A DNA stretch of 64,000 nt from Kribbella sp. CA-293567 (GTDB lineage Bacteria > Actinomycetota > Actinomycetes > Propionibacteriales > Kribbellaceae). How positions within the stretch are numbered: the stretch's first letter is position 1; each line of letters starts with the position of its first letter. This document shows positions 1-7,483 of this stretch, piece after piece. The translations under genes and the position numbers were made by a program. The DNA lies in assembly GCF_027627575.1 (NCBI RefSeq), contig NZ_CP114065.1, forward strand, positions 5,270,001 through 5,334,000, given 5' to 3'. Under the pieces are notes generated by a model. It searched no databases. It saw only the letters and a list, made by a program, of their open reading frames with translations, and had not been told where the DNA came from.

Positions 1-331
1 TCCGCCGGGCGAAATCCTCCCGCAGGTGGTCGTCGCGGTAGCGCTTGTGGCAGGACTGGCACTCGGTCAGCGGGTCGACGAACTCCTGCAGGTGACCGGA
101 GGCCTCCCAGACCCGGGTCGGCAGGATGACCGAGGAGTCCAGCCCGACGATGTCGTCGCGACTGGTCACCATCGAGCGCCACCACTGGGTGCGCACGTTG
201 TTCTTCAGCTCGACGCCGAGCGGTCCGTAGTCCCAGGCCGACTTGGTACCACCGTAGATCTCGCCGCACGGGTAGACGAAGCCTCTCCGCTTACTGAGGC
301 TGACGACGGCATCGACGGTATCCACGGGCAC
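1..331 (-). CDS. glyS: Glycyl-tRNA synthetase (N-terminal part, cut by window edge)
   Basis: Charges tRNA-Gly with glycine in the cytoplasm; class II, homodimer-type enzyme. The visible 110 residues hold the typical N-terminal block with the pieces CGEIYGGTKSAWDYGPLG and ELKNNVRTQWW, then VGLDSSVILPTRVWEASGH and the Cys pair of ECQSCHKRY. I chose the GTG at 331 because GGAG lies 7 bases upstream; an in-frame GTG two codons later (325) is possible. The gene runs off the left edge, so the motif 2/3 catalytic core is not visible. It lies 46 bp downstream of the ABM-like gene on the same strand. Confidence 0.93.
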   Translation of the reverse strand, partial: MPVDTVDAVVSLSKRRGFVYPCGEIYGGTKSAWDYGPLGVELKNNVRTQWWRSMVTSRDDIVGLDSSVILPTRVWEASGHLQEFVDPLTECQSCHKRYRDDHLREDFARR

Positions 332-377
332 GTTTCGACTCCAGAGTGGTGGTACGGGAAGGGACCAGGTTATCCGG

Positions 378-674
378 TCAGCGGTGCGGTGAGAATTCAC
401 TCAGATCGTCGTAGGCGGACGGTTCGTCGATCGCCTGCGACAGCAGCGGCACGGCCGCCAGCTTGACCTCGTACGGCGACAGCGCGCGCCGGTAGCTGCC
501 GATGTTCAGCCACTCCATGCTCAGCGCCAGCAACTCGGGGTCGTCGGCGTTGCGCCCGGTCCTGGCCGCGACGAAACCCTTCTGCCGCGACAGCACCTCG
601 ACGGCGGTCTCCAGCCGGCCGATGAACTCCGGCTGAGCGGCCTCTTCGACCCGGAACCTGATCACCACGAACAC
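378..674 (-). CDS. Antibiotic biosynthesis monooxygenase (ABM)-like small protein
   Basis: A 98-residue protein with the ferredoxin-like ABM pattern: N-terminal strand VFVVIRFRV, an amphipathic helix FIGRLETAVEVL, then KGFVAARTGRN and a final ALSMEWLNIGSYRRAL segment. ABM proteins are small dimeric monooxygenases or heme-related enzymes; substrate cannot be told here. The GTG at 674 matches where the fold begins; the longer ATG version (758) would overlap the divergent gene. It is read toward glyS with a 46-bp gap, so cotranscription is possible. No clear Shine-Dalgarno is seen, perhaps a leaderless start. Confidence 0.7.
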   Translation of the reverse strand: MFVVIRFRVEEAAQPEFIGRLETAVEVLSRQKGFVAARTGRNADDPELLALSMEWLNIGSYRRALSPYEVKLAAVPLLSQAIDEPSAYDDLSEFSPHR

Positions 675-747
675 TCGCGACAGCGTACGGCGTCGCCCGG
701 GGTCACCGGCCGCTGGCCCTGCTCCGGTGGCCTGGAATGATGGGGGA

Positions 748-1059
748 ATGAGCAGCACACCCAGCAGTCAGCCGGTCAGTCCGCTCCGGGCGCGGATCAC
801 CAAGGCCAGCTACCCGATCGTCGCCAGGTTGCACGGGATGCCGAAGCTGACGCTGCCGGGGATCACGCTCGTGCTCGTGCTGGTCGGTGTCTTCGCCCCG
901 ATCAGCTTCGGCGTACCGGCGCTGGTGCTGCTGGCCCTCCTGCTCGGCTGGCTCGGGTTCCTGTCCTGGCCGGTGGTCGGCAACGGGGCCCGCTTCCTGC
1001 GGATCTTCACGGTGCTGGTGATCCTGCTGTTCGCGGTCTCCCGGATCGCCAACCCCTGA
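748..1059 (+). CDS. Small three-helix membrane protein (DUF6703-like)
   Basis: A 103-residue membrane protein. A short Ser/Pro-rich cytoplasmic head is followed by a conserved-looking RITKASYPIVARLHGMPK segment and three hydrophobic stretches (about residues 38-55, 56-75 and 87-101). Similar small proteins are common next to actinobacterial housekeeping genes and have no assigned role. The ATG at 748 follows GGGGGA, a usable ribosome site; an in-frame ATG at 727 has none. Divergent from the ABM-like gene and convergent with the manD-like gene. Confidence 0.7.
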   Translation: MSSTPSSQPVSPLRARITKASYPIVARLHGMPKLTLPGITLVLVLVGVFAPISFGVPALVLLALLLGWLGFLSWPVVGNGARFLRIFTVLVILLFAVSRIANP

Positions 1060-1061
1060 CC

Positions 1062-1094
1062 TGACCGGCCACACCTGACCCGGCCGTCCGGTCA
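1062..1094. terminator. Possible bidirectional terminator hairpin
   Basis: Inverted repeat TGACCGG (1062-1068) / CCGGTCA (1088-1094) with an inner GGCC pair, lying exactly between two convergent genes. No T-tract follows, as is common in high-GC actinobacteria. The right arm contains the stop codon of the minus-strand dehydratase. Confidence 0.3.
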
Positions 1095-2297
1095 CCAGTC
1101 GTGGACGGTCCCGTCCGCGAGGCGGTTGACCGGCAGGTAGGCCGCGGCGTACGGGTGCGCGGCGGCCAGTTCCTCGTCCAGCTCCACGCCCAGCCCCACC
1201 GCCTCGCCGGGATGCAGGTGGCCGTCGGTGAACGTGAACGCGTGCCGGAACACCTCGTCCGTGGCGGCGGTGTAGCCGGCGTACTCCTGGATGCCGAAGT
1301 TGTGGATCGCCAGGTCGAGGTGGATCGCGGCGGCCATCCCGACCGGCGAGATGTCCTCGGGTCCGTGGATGGCGCTCTTGATCTGCTGCTGGGCGGCGAA
1401 GTCGAACAGCTTCCTGATCGGCGAGACCCCACCGAAGTGCGTGACGGCCGCCCGGACGTAGTCGATCAGCTGCTCGTTGACCAGCGTCCGGAAGTCGTGG
1501 ACGGTGTTGAAGACCTCACCGATCGCCAGCGGCGTGGTGGTGTGGCTGCGGACCAGGCGCAGGCCCTCCTGGTTCTCGGCGGGTGTGCAGTCCTCGAGCC
1601 AGAACAGGTCGTACGGCTCCAGGTCTTTGCCCAGCCGCGCGGCCTGCTGCGGCGTGAGCCGGTGGTGGGCGTCGTGCAGCAGCGGCAGCTCCGGACCGAA
1701 CTCGTTGCGAACCGCCTCGAAGACGGTCGGCATGTGGCGCAGATAGGCGCCGGTGTCCCAGTCCTCGACCAGCGGCCGCACTCGGCCGTCCGGCGTGGTC
1801 TCCGGCCCGCCGCCGACTCCGTACACCCGCTGCAGGCCGGGGATGCCGGTCTGGATCCGGATCGACTGGTACCCCTGCTCCAGCCGCGCCCGGACCGAGT
1901 CGAACAGCTCCGGTACGTCGCGCCCGCTGGCGTGACCGTAGGTGCGCACCCGATCGCGGCTGGCCCCACCGAGCAGCTGGTACAGCGGCAGGCCGGCCAC
2001 CTTGGCCTTGATGTCCCACAACGCCACGTCCACAGCGGCGATCGCCGCCATCGTCACCGGGCCGCGGCGCCAGTAAGCGCCCCGGTAGAGCGACTGCCAG
2101 GTGTCCTCGATCCGGTGCGGGTCGAGGCCGATCAGCAGCGGTGCGACGTGGTCACGCAGGTAAGACACCACTGCAAGCTCGCGCCCGTTCAGGGTGGCGT
2201 CACCGAGACCGGTCACGCCGTCGTCGGTGGTGAGTTTCAGCGTGACGAAGTTGCGGCCCGGGCTGGTGACGACGACGGACGCGTCCACGATCTTCAT
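1092..2297 (-). CDS. D-mannonate dehydratase family protein (ManD/RspA, enolase superfamily)
   Basis: Predicted to dehydrate D-mannonate (or a related sugar acid) to 2-keto-3-deoxygluconate in hexuronate catabolism. The 401-residue length and key residues fit the ManD subgroup: metal ligands D209, E235 and E261, catalytic H211 in HDAHHR, R147, Y159 in RVYGVG, H311 in IHGPED, and the invariant C-terminal Trp. Some subgroup members have low activity or also act on D-gluconate, so the exact substrate is unproven. It sits beside polysaccharide-degradation genes, consistent with carbohydrate use, but no uronate transporter or uxaC-like partner is in the window. Confidence 0.85.
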   Translation of the reverse strand: MKIVDASVVVTSPGRNFVTLKLTTDDGVTGLGDATLNGRELAVVSYLRDHVAPLLIGLDPHRIEDTWQSLYRGAYWRRGPVTMAAIAAVDVALWDIKAKVAGLPLYQLLGGASRDRVRTYGHASGRDVPELFDSVRARLEQGYQSIRIQTGIPGLQRVYGVGGGPETTPDGRVRPLVEDWDTGAYLRHMPTVFEAVRNEFGPELPLLHDAHHRLTPQQAARLGKDLEPYDLFWLEDCTPAENQEGLRLVRSHTTTPLAIGEVFNTVHDFRTLVNEQLIDYVRAAVTHFGGVSPIRKLFDFAAQQQIKSAIHGPEDISPVGMAAAIHLDLAIHNFGIQEYAGYTAATDEVFRHAFTFTDGHLHPGEAVGLGVELDEELAAAHPYAAAYLPVNRLADGTVHDW

Positions 2298-2322
2298 GGC
2301 GGCACTCTAGAAGACCGGTTGC

Positions 2323-2934
2323 TCAGAGCCCCGAGAGCTGCTTCAGCTGGCCCGCGCGGGTGGTGATGATCGAGGCCGCCAGCTTCTTCGCCGCGGGGTC
2401 GCTGCCTTCGGTGGTGATGCTCTTGGCCAGCACGATCGACTGGTCGAGGTGCTCCTTGAGGTTCTTCTCGAAGAGCGGATCGAAGGCGGGCCCGGTGGTC
2501 TTCGCCAGGGTGGCGACCTCCGGCTCGGTCATCATGCCGGGCATGTCGTGACCCTTGTGCGGGTTGCGGACCGGCAGCCGGGAGCGAGTGCGCAGCTCGA
2601 CGAACTGGGCCAGCTCGGTCCGGTGCCCGGCGGCCAGCTCCGACGCGAACTTCTTCGTCGCGGGACTGGTGGCCTGCTTCTCGGCGATCCGCAGGACCTG
2701 CAGGAGTTGCTCGTCCATCGGGATCGCGAGCTCGATCCAGGCCAGGTCGGTCGCGTTGAACGACGGGTCGATGTCCCAGGACGTACTGGTCGCCGGGGTC
2801 GGCACCGGGGCCGAGGTCGGAGCGGCCGGCGGTGGCGCCGAGCCGGCGGCGGACGAGCCGCATCCGGTCAGGGCGGCCAGCAGCAGGACGCAGGGCAGCA
2901 GGCGGGACGGCGCACCACGAGTCAGGGCCTTCAT
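2323..2934 (-). CDS. DUF305 lipoprotein with altered metal-ligand motif
   Basis: Secreted lipoprotein of 203 residues: signal peptide with lipobox LTGC near residue 26, a Pro/Ala/Ser linker, then a DUF305 four-helix domain with the landmark MPGMMTEPEVATL (after HKGHD) and a final LAASIITTRAGQLKQL helix. DUF305 proteins are ferritin-like and often linked to copper. Here the usual IPHH pair of the first repeat is AIPMDEQ and the second site keeps one His (KEHLDQ), so metal binding may be weakened. ATG at 2934 follows GAGGAG at 7 bases. The gene stands alone, 25 bp upstream of manD on the same strand. Confidence 0.8.
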   Translation of the reverse strand: MKALTRGAPSRLLPCVLLLAALTGCGSSAAGSAPPPAAPTSAPVPTPATSTSWDIDPSFNATDLAWIELAIPMDEQLLQVLRIAEKQATSPATKKFASELAAGHRTELAQFVELRTRSRLPVRNPHKGHDMPGMMTEPEVATLAKTTGPAFDPLFEKNLKEHLDQSIVLAKSITTEGSDPAAKKLAASIITTRAGQLKQLSGL

Positions 2935-3023
2935 GAACGAACTCCTCGAAAAACGGGGGCGGTGGAGAGCTCCTCGAAAGCGGTCACACCAGTTAAGCAG
3001 AGATCTGTCGTAAAGGAAGGGCA

Positions 3024-3057
3024 GCCGGGCGGGTCCTGGGACGTGGACCCGCCCGGC
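3024..3057 (-). terminator. Strong hairpin terminator after the GH16/DUF1996 operon
   Basis: A perfect 13-bp inverted repeat: GCCGGGCGGGTCC (3024-3036) and its complement (3045-3057) around an 8-base loop, starting 36 bp past the stop of the DUF1996 gene in the minus direction. In RNA this is a very stable GC stem followed by a pyrimidine-rich stretch (CTTCCTTT). It separates the secreted-enzyme operon from the DUF305 gene. Confidence 0.75.
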
Positions 3058-3092
3058 CGATCGGAGGGAACTACCTGGCGGAGTACCGCGGG

Positions 3093-4358
3093 TTACGGGT
3101 GACCGTTCGCCCCGCACTTGATGATCGGGCGGATGCAGTCGTTGACGCGGCGCTCCATCTCGGCCACCGGCCAGGCGTTGAAGAAGTCGCCGTGCATGGT
3201 GAAGCCACCGCCCGAGGAGAGCCGGAAGCCGGCCGTCGAGCCGTTCACCGGGTACCGCAGGACCTGCCGCAGCTTCGGCACCGGCACCGGGTGGGTGGCC
3301 GGGCAGCCGCCGTTGACCGGGTAGGACATGTGGCTCTTGTGGTCCGGCGAGTCCAGATCGCGCCCGTTCCAGCACTGCGGGAAGTCCAGGTAGGACTCCA
3401 GCATCGTGCCGGCCGGGCAGGTGACGAAGTCGTGCCCGGAGCCGGCGTCACCGGCGTGCAGGCAGGACCACCGCGAGATCGTGTTGTCGCCCGGCCCGGT
3501 GGCCTTCGCGTTGCCGGCCACGATCCGCAGCCCGAACGGCAGCGGCTGGGTCCGGGCGATGACGTCGTCGCGCACGCCCTCACCCAGGTAGTAGAAGGTC
3601 GTCCCGGTCGGTTCGACCGGCTGGTTGTTCACCAGCAGGGTGGGCACCCAGTACGACGACTTGTCCTCGGCCGGGTTGCACGAGGTCGGCGAGTTGACCA
3701 GATCGTCCACCGTGGTGTGCGCGTTCGTCACGGTCGCACCGAAGAAGCTGTGCAGGTGCGAGGCGCCCGGCAGGTTCGGGAACACGATCGGGTCGTCCGG
3801 CAGCCGGTGCGTGAACGGGCAGTCCGCCAGGAACTCGGCCACCCGCACGATCGGGCCACCGCCACCCGGCGTACCGCCGTACACCTGGAACTCGAACAGC
3901 GAGGCGCCCCACTGGGTCGCACGCTGGGTGACCAGCACCCGGACGTACCGGCCGTTGCCGTTGACAACGAGACTCTGCTCGCCGCCGGTGCCGTTCGTGG
4001 TGGTCTGGATCGTGGTCCAGCTACTGCCGTTGCCGGAGGTCTGGATCTGGAAACCCCGTGCGTACGCCGCTTCCCAACGCAGTACGACGCGGTTGACGGC
4101 CTGCGCGGATCCCAGGTCGACCTGGAGCCACTGGTTGTCGGCGAACCCGCTGGCCCAGCGAGTGCCGTTGTTGCCGTCCACCGCTGCCGCGGCCGGGAAG
4201 GCGGCGCTCTCCACCGAAGAGGCGAGCACCGGCTTTCCCTGTGACAGCAGGGTTTCCGCAGCCTGCGCGGGCCGGCTGGCGACCACCAGGTAAGCACCGA
4301 GCAGGGCGAGCAGAGCGACGGTCAGGGTGCCGATCCTGAACCGCTTGCGCGCGATCAT
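3093..4358 (-). CDS. Secreted discoidin (F5/8C, CBM32-like) + DUF1996 protein
   Basis: Extracellular protein of 421 residues: Arg/Lys-rich start and membrane helix (about 10-27), ending near PAQAAET as a signal peptide; a discoidin/CBM32 domain (about 35-160, with LASSVESAAFPAAAAVDG, RWASGF, QWLQVDLG); a Gly linker; then a DUF1996 domain (about 170-421) with HLHSFFG, SSYWVPTL, SHMSYP and MHGDFFNAW. DUF1996 proteins are found in fungi and actinomycetes beside carbohydrate enzymes; activity is not known. Its ATG overlaps the stop of the GH16 gene (ATGA, 4355-4358), so the two are translationally coupled and probably act on the same polymer outside the cell. Confidence 0.88.
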   Translation of the reverse strand: MIARKRFRIGTLTVALLALLGAYLVVASRPAQAAETLLSQGKPVLASSVESAAFPAAAAVDGNNGTRWASGFADNQWLQVDLGSAQAVNRVVLRWEAAYARGFQIQTSGNGSSWTTIQTTTNGTGGEQSLVVNGNGRYVRVLVTQRATQWGASLFEFQVYGGTPGGGGPIVRVAEFLADCPFTHRLPDDPIVFPNLPGASHLHSFFGATVTNAHTTVDDLVNSPTSCNPAEDKSSYWVPTLLVNNQPVEPTGTTFYYLGEGVRDDVIARTQPLPFGLRIVAGNAKATGPGDNTISRWSCLHAGDAGSGHDFVTCPAGTMLESYLDFPQCWNGRDLDSPDHKSHMSYPVNGGCPATHPVPVPKLRQVLRYPVNGSTAGFRLSSGGGFTMHGDFFNAWPVAEMERRVNDCIRPIIKCGANGHP

Positions 4359-6115
4359 CGGTACACCCGCACGTAGTCGACGAGCATCTTGGCCGGGAAC
4401 GGCGTACTGGCGTCGGGCGGGCCGGGCCAGTCACCGCCGACCGCGAGGTTGAGGATGATGTAGAACGGGTGGTCGAAGATCCACGGACCGCGGGTCGCCT
4501 CCACCTGAGCCTTGTCCAGGGTGAAGACCGTCCGGCCGTCGAGGGTGTAGACGATGCCCTTGCTGTCCCAGGCGGCCGCCCAGGTGTGGAAGTCGTCGGA
4601 GTAGTCGGCGCCGTTCGGCAACGTGTACGAACCGCCGATCCCGCCACCGCCGTTGTAGGCCGGCGCGTGCACCGTCGAGTACGCCGTCTTCACGTCCTTG
4701 CCGAGCACCTCGAGGATGTCGATCTCACCGTTGTAGGGCCACGGGCGGCCGGTCAGGAAGTCCGCGCCCATCATCCAGAAGGCCGGCCACAGTCCGTTGC
4801 CCTTCGGGATCTTCACCCGGGCCTCGATCTTGCCGTAGGTGGTGGTGAACTTGCCGCCGGTGTTCATCCGGTGCGACGTGTACTGGCAGGTGCCGCTGCC
4901 GGTCAGCGGGTCGGTCGGACAGGCCGAGCCGGGGGTGGCCTGCTTGCGGGCCTCCATCACCAGGTTGCCGTTGCCGTCCATCGAGGCGTTGTCGTTGTTG
5001 GTGTAGTACTCGAGTTCGTTGTTCGGACCGGTGCCGGGGTCGATCGTCCACTTGGCCGCGTCGGGCTTGCTGCCCGCCGCGCCGTTGAACTCGTCGGACC
5101 AGATCAGCTGCGGCGGGTTCGCCGGGTCGGCCGGCGGGGCAGGCGGCGTGATCGGCGCGCCACCGGTGCCGTAGACCTGGAACTCCCACAGCGAGTACCC
5201 GTACGGCGTGTTGCGCTGGGTCCCGTACATCCGGACGTAGCGGCCGGAGCCGGTGACGTTCAGCGTCTCCTTGAACCCCGGACCGGCGGTGCTGGTGTAG
5301 ATCGGGGTCCAGTTGACGTTGTCGCCGGAAACCTGGATCTGGTACGACTTCGCCGAGGCGGGATCCCACTGCAGGATCACCTTGTCGATCTGGGCGGTCG
5401 CGCCGAGGTCGACGGAGATCCAGCCCGGGTCGACCCAGCCGCTGTCGGTCGTGGTCGCCCAGCGACTGGCCGGGTCGAGGTCGAACGCGCGGGCCGGCGT
5501 GCACTCCCAGCAGTTGTTGTCGTGCTGCTGCGACGAGGCCGCGCCGGTCTTGCCGTAGGAGAGCAGTTTGCTGCCGGGGCCGGGGCCTGCTCCCGGCGTA
5601 CCGAAGACCTTGAACTCCCACAGCGAGTAGCCCCACTGGGTCGTGCGCTGGGTGCCGAGCATCCGGACGTAGCGGCCGGAGCCGGAGACGGTCAGGGTCT
5701 GGTTGCCACCGGTGCTGGTGGTGGTCGTGTAGATCGAGTTCCAGTTGGTGCCGTCGGCGGAGACCTGGATCTGGAAGGCCTTCGCGGCGGCCGTCTCCCA
5801 GTTGAGCTGGACCTGGTTGACGGTGGCGGTCTGACCGAGGTCGACCTGGATCCACTGCGGGTCGGCGTGCGCGCTCGACCAGCGGGTGCCCGCGTCGCCG
5901 TCGACCGCCGAGGCCGCCGTGAAGACGGTGTTCTCGGCGGACGAGGCGGTGGCGGTCTTGCCTTGGGAGAGCAGGGTGTCGGCTGCGTCGGCTGGCTGGC
6001 TGACCAGCAGGGCCAGGACCAGGCTCGCGGCCACCGCGAGACCGGTGACGAGCTTCGCGCGCTGGGCCGGACGGGTTCTGCCGAGTCGAAAGGAGGGCGG
6101 GGAAAGGGCGGACAT
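4355..6115 (-). CDS. Secreted GH16 beta-glucanase with two N-terminal discoidin domains
   Basis: Predicted extracellular endo-beta-1,3-glucanase (laminarinase-like) of 586 residues. A signal peptide (hydrophobic 22-42) precedes two F5/8C-CBM32 domains (about 48-172 and 183-325) and a C-terminal GH16 catalytic domain (about 340-586). The catalytic signature EIDILE is present at 464-469: E464 nucleophile, D466 helper, E469 acid/base. Carbohydrate-contact landmarks GLWPAFWMMG and DYVRVYR are also present. The ATG at 6115 follows AGGAG by 5 bases. Expression is probably repressed by the divergent LacI protein through a perfect palindrome in the leader. Exact glucan specificity cannot be read from sequence. 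Confidence 0.92.
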   Translation of the reverse strand: MSALSPPSFRLGRTRPAQRAKLVTGLAVAASLVLALLVSQPADAADTLLSQGKTATASSAENTVFTAASAVDGDAGTRWSSAHADPQWIQVDLGQTATVNQVQLNWETAAAKAFQIQVSADGTNWNSIYTTTTSTGGNQTLTVSGSGRYVRMLGTQRTTQWGYSLWEFKVFGTPGAGPGPGSKLLSYGKTGAASSQQHDNNCWECTPARAFDLDPASRWATTTDSGWVDPGWISVDLGATAQIDKVILQWDPASAKSYQIQVSGDNVNWTPIYTSTAGPGFKETLNVTGSGRYVRMYGTQRNTPYGYSLWEFQVYGTGGAPITPPAPPADPANPPQLIWSDEFNGAAGSKPDAAKWTIDPGTGPNNELEYYTNNDNASMDGNGNLVMEARKQATPGSACPTDPLTGSGTCQYTSHRMNTGGKFTTTYGKIEARVKIPKGNGLWPAFWMMGADFLTGRPWPYNGEIDILEVLGKDVKTAYSTVHAPAYNGGGGIGGSYTLPNGADYSDDFHTWAAAWDSKGIVYTLDGRTVFTLDKAQVEATRGPWIFDHPFYIILNLAVGGDWPGPPDASTPFPAKMLVDYVRVYR

Positions 6116-6148
6116 GGCGACTCCTGGGGCGGGACGAGAAAGAACCGG

Positions 6149-6160
6149 GGGAACGTTCCC
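6149..6160. promoter_or_regulatory. LacI-family operator in front of the GH16 gene
   Basis: A perfect 12-bp palindrome GGGAACGTTCCC with central CG, the classic shape of LacI/GalR half-sites. It lies 34 bp before the GH16 ATG, downstream of a TTGACA box on the minus strand (6197-6192), where bound repressor would block transcription. Confidence 0.75.
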
Positions 6161-6191
6161 TAAGCCTGAGAAAACCGTGCTCAGGGAACGG

Positions 6192-6197
6192 TGTCAA
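6192..6197 (-). promoter_or_regulatory. -35 box (TTGACA) of the GH16 operon promoter
   Basis: Exact TTGACA on the minus strand. A 17-base spacer leads to TTTTCT (6174-6169), only a weak -10. The operator palindrome 6149-6160 falls just past the expected start point. Confidence 0.45.
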
Positions 6198-6244
6198 GAC
6201 CTCGTGGTCACTTGCCCGCAACCTGCGCGAAACATCGGCCGACC

Positions 6245-6263
6245 TTGACAAGGTTCCGGAACC
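6245..6263 (+). promoter_or_regulatory. -35 box TTGACA with adjoining palindrome before the lacI-type gene
   Basis: Exact TTGACA at 6245-6250; the only -10 candidate is weak (GATCCT, 6269-6274). Directly after the -35 box is a second perfect palindrome, GGTTCCGGAACC (6252-6263), not of the central-CG GGGAACG type, so it may bind another regulator or the same one weakly. Confidence 0.4.
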
Positions 6264-6281
6264 GCCGGGATCCTCAGTCGT

Positions 6282-6295
6282 GGGGAACGCTCCCC
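6282..6295. promoter_or_regulatory. LacI-family operator in front of its own gene
   Basis: GGGGAACGCTCCCC is a 14-bp palindrome with one mismatched pair and the same GGGAACG...CCC core as the GH16 operator at 6149. It lies 28 bp before the GTG of the LacI gene, so autoregulation plus control of the divergent GH16 operon is the simplest reading. Confidence 0.65.
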
Positions 6296-6323
6296 TGGCC
6301 GGCCGAGTCTGAGGGGGAAGCAC

Positions 6324-7319
6324 GTGCGACGACCGACGCTGCACGCCGTCGCGGCCCGGGCCGGGGTCTCGAAGTCGAGCGTCTCCCGGGTGATCAACGG
6401 CGAGCCCACGGTCGCGCCGGAGATCCGCCAGATCGTGATGGCTGCGGTGACCGAGCTCGGCTACGTGCCGAACGGCGCGGCCCGCAACCTGGTCACCCAG
6501 AAGACCAACACGGTCGCCATCATCGTCTCCGACCCACCGGCCGGGCTGGTCTCCGACGACCCGATGTTCGCGATGGTCGTCCGGGCGGCCTCACGGGCGC
6601 TGGAGGCAGCCGGCAAACAGGTCTCGCTCGTGCTGGCCGGCTCCGACGAGAGCCGGCTGCGGGTCGAGAAGTACCTCGCCGGCGGTCACGTCGACGGCGC
6701 GATGCTGGTGTCGATGGACGGCTCCGACCCGTTGCCCGCCGTGCTGGCGCGGACCGGCCTACCGATCGTCTCCCACGGCCGGCTCGCGACGCCCGGCCTG
6801 ATGCCGTGCGTCGACAACGACAATCTCGGCGGCGCCACCAAGGCCGTGCAGCACCTGCTCGGCCAGGGCCGGCAGCGGATCGCCACCATCTCCGGTCCAC
6901 TCGACATGCGGGCGGCGCAGGAGCGGCTGAACGGCTACCGGCAGTGCCTCCAGGAGACCGACCGTCGCTCGATCGTTGCCCTGGGCGACTTCACCCGGAT
7001 CTCCGGCGCGGAGGCGATGCGCCAGCTGCTGCGTGACGATCCGCAGCTCGACGCCGTCTTCGCCGCCAACGACCTGATGGCGATCGGCGCGCTCCGCACC
7101 CTGCGCGAAGCCGGCCGCCGGGTGCCCGACGATGTGGCGGTGGTCGGCTTCGACGACATCGAGGCCGCGCTCTACACCGCTCCCCCGCTGACCACGGTCC
7201 GCAGCCCGATGGGTGAGCAGGCGGCCCGGACGGTCCGCCTGCTGCTCGACCTGCTCGCCGACGGCCACGCCGACTCGGTCATCCTGCCGACCGAGATCGT
7301 CATCCGCGAGTCCGCCTAG
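6324..7319 (+). CDS. LacI-family transcriptional repressor
   Basis: A 331-residue regulator. The N-terminal helix-turn-helix and hinge are clear (LHAVAARAGVSKSSVSRVIN, then LGYVPNGAARNL), followed by a periplasmic-binding-protein-like sensor domain with landmarks DGAMLVS, NDLMAIGALR and VAVVGFDDIEAALYTAPPLTTV. It should bind the palindromes at 6149 and 6282 and release them when a sugar from glucan breakdown is present; the effector is not known. GTG start follows GAGGGGGAAG. The stop codon TAG (7317-7319) is part of the CTAG target-site copy at the left end of the 160-bp foldback element. Confidence 0.93.
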   Translation: MRRPTLHAVAARAGVSKSSVSRVINGEPTVAPEIRQIVMAAVTELGYVPNGAARNLVTQKTNTVAIIVSDPPAGLVSDDPMFAMVVRAASRALEAAGKQVSLVLAGSDESRLRVEKYLAGGHVDGAMLVSMDGSDPLPAVLARTGLPIVSHGRLATPGLMPCVDNDNLGGATKAVQHLLGQGRQRIATISGPLDMRAAQERLNGYRQCLQETDRRSIVALGDFTRISGAEAMRQLLRDDPQLDAVFAANDLMAIGALRTLREAGRRVPDDVAVVGFDDIEAALYTAPPLTTVRSPMGEQAARTVRLLLDLLADGHADSVILPTEIVIRESA

Positions 7320-7483
7320 GGTGTGTCTCCTAATTCCCGCCGTAGCGAGCAGGTGCTCGGTGCGGTAGCTCGGCGTGCTGGAGTGAAGGCCTCGATGCTT
7401 TTCCATCGTGGTCTTTGCTCCAGTGCGTCGAGGTGCCGTGCCGAGTGCCGCGCAGTAGGCGGGAATTAGGAGACACACCCTAG
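7316..7483 (+). mobile_element. 160-bp MITE-like foldback element flanked by CTAG duplications
   Basis: The element (7320-7479) has perfect 22-bp terminal inverted repeats (7320-7341 and 7458-7479; outer end GGTGTGTCTCC, inner end ATTCCCGCC) and is flanked on both sides by CTAG (7316-7319, 7480-7483). A CTAG/YTAR 4-bp duplication is typical of IS5-type transposition. No transposase is encoded. The interior folds too: 43 aligned positions of the arms contain 31 Watson-Crick pairs and about 10 G-U pairs when read as plus-strand RNA, closing on a CTTTTC loop (7398-7403). It may also serve as the terminator between the convergent lacI-type and eboF genes. Confidence 0.8.

Noticed and set aside
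4469..6163. 564-codon open frame on the plus strand opposite the GH16 gene
   Set aside because: Composition RR/GG/VD repeats and full overlap with a gene having clear catalytic motifs show it is a shadow.
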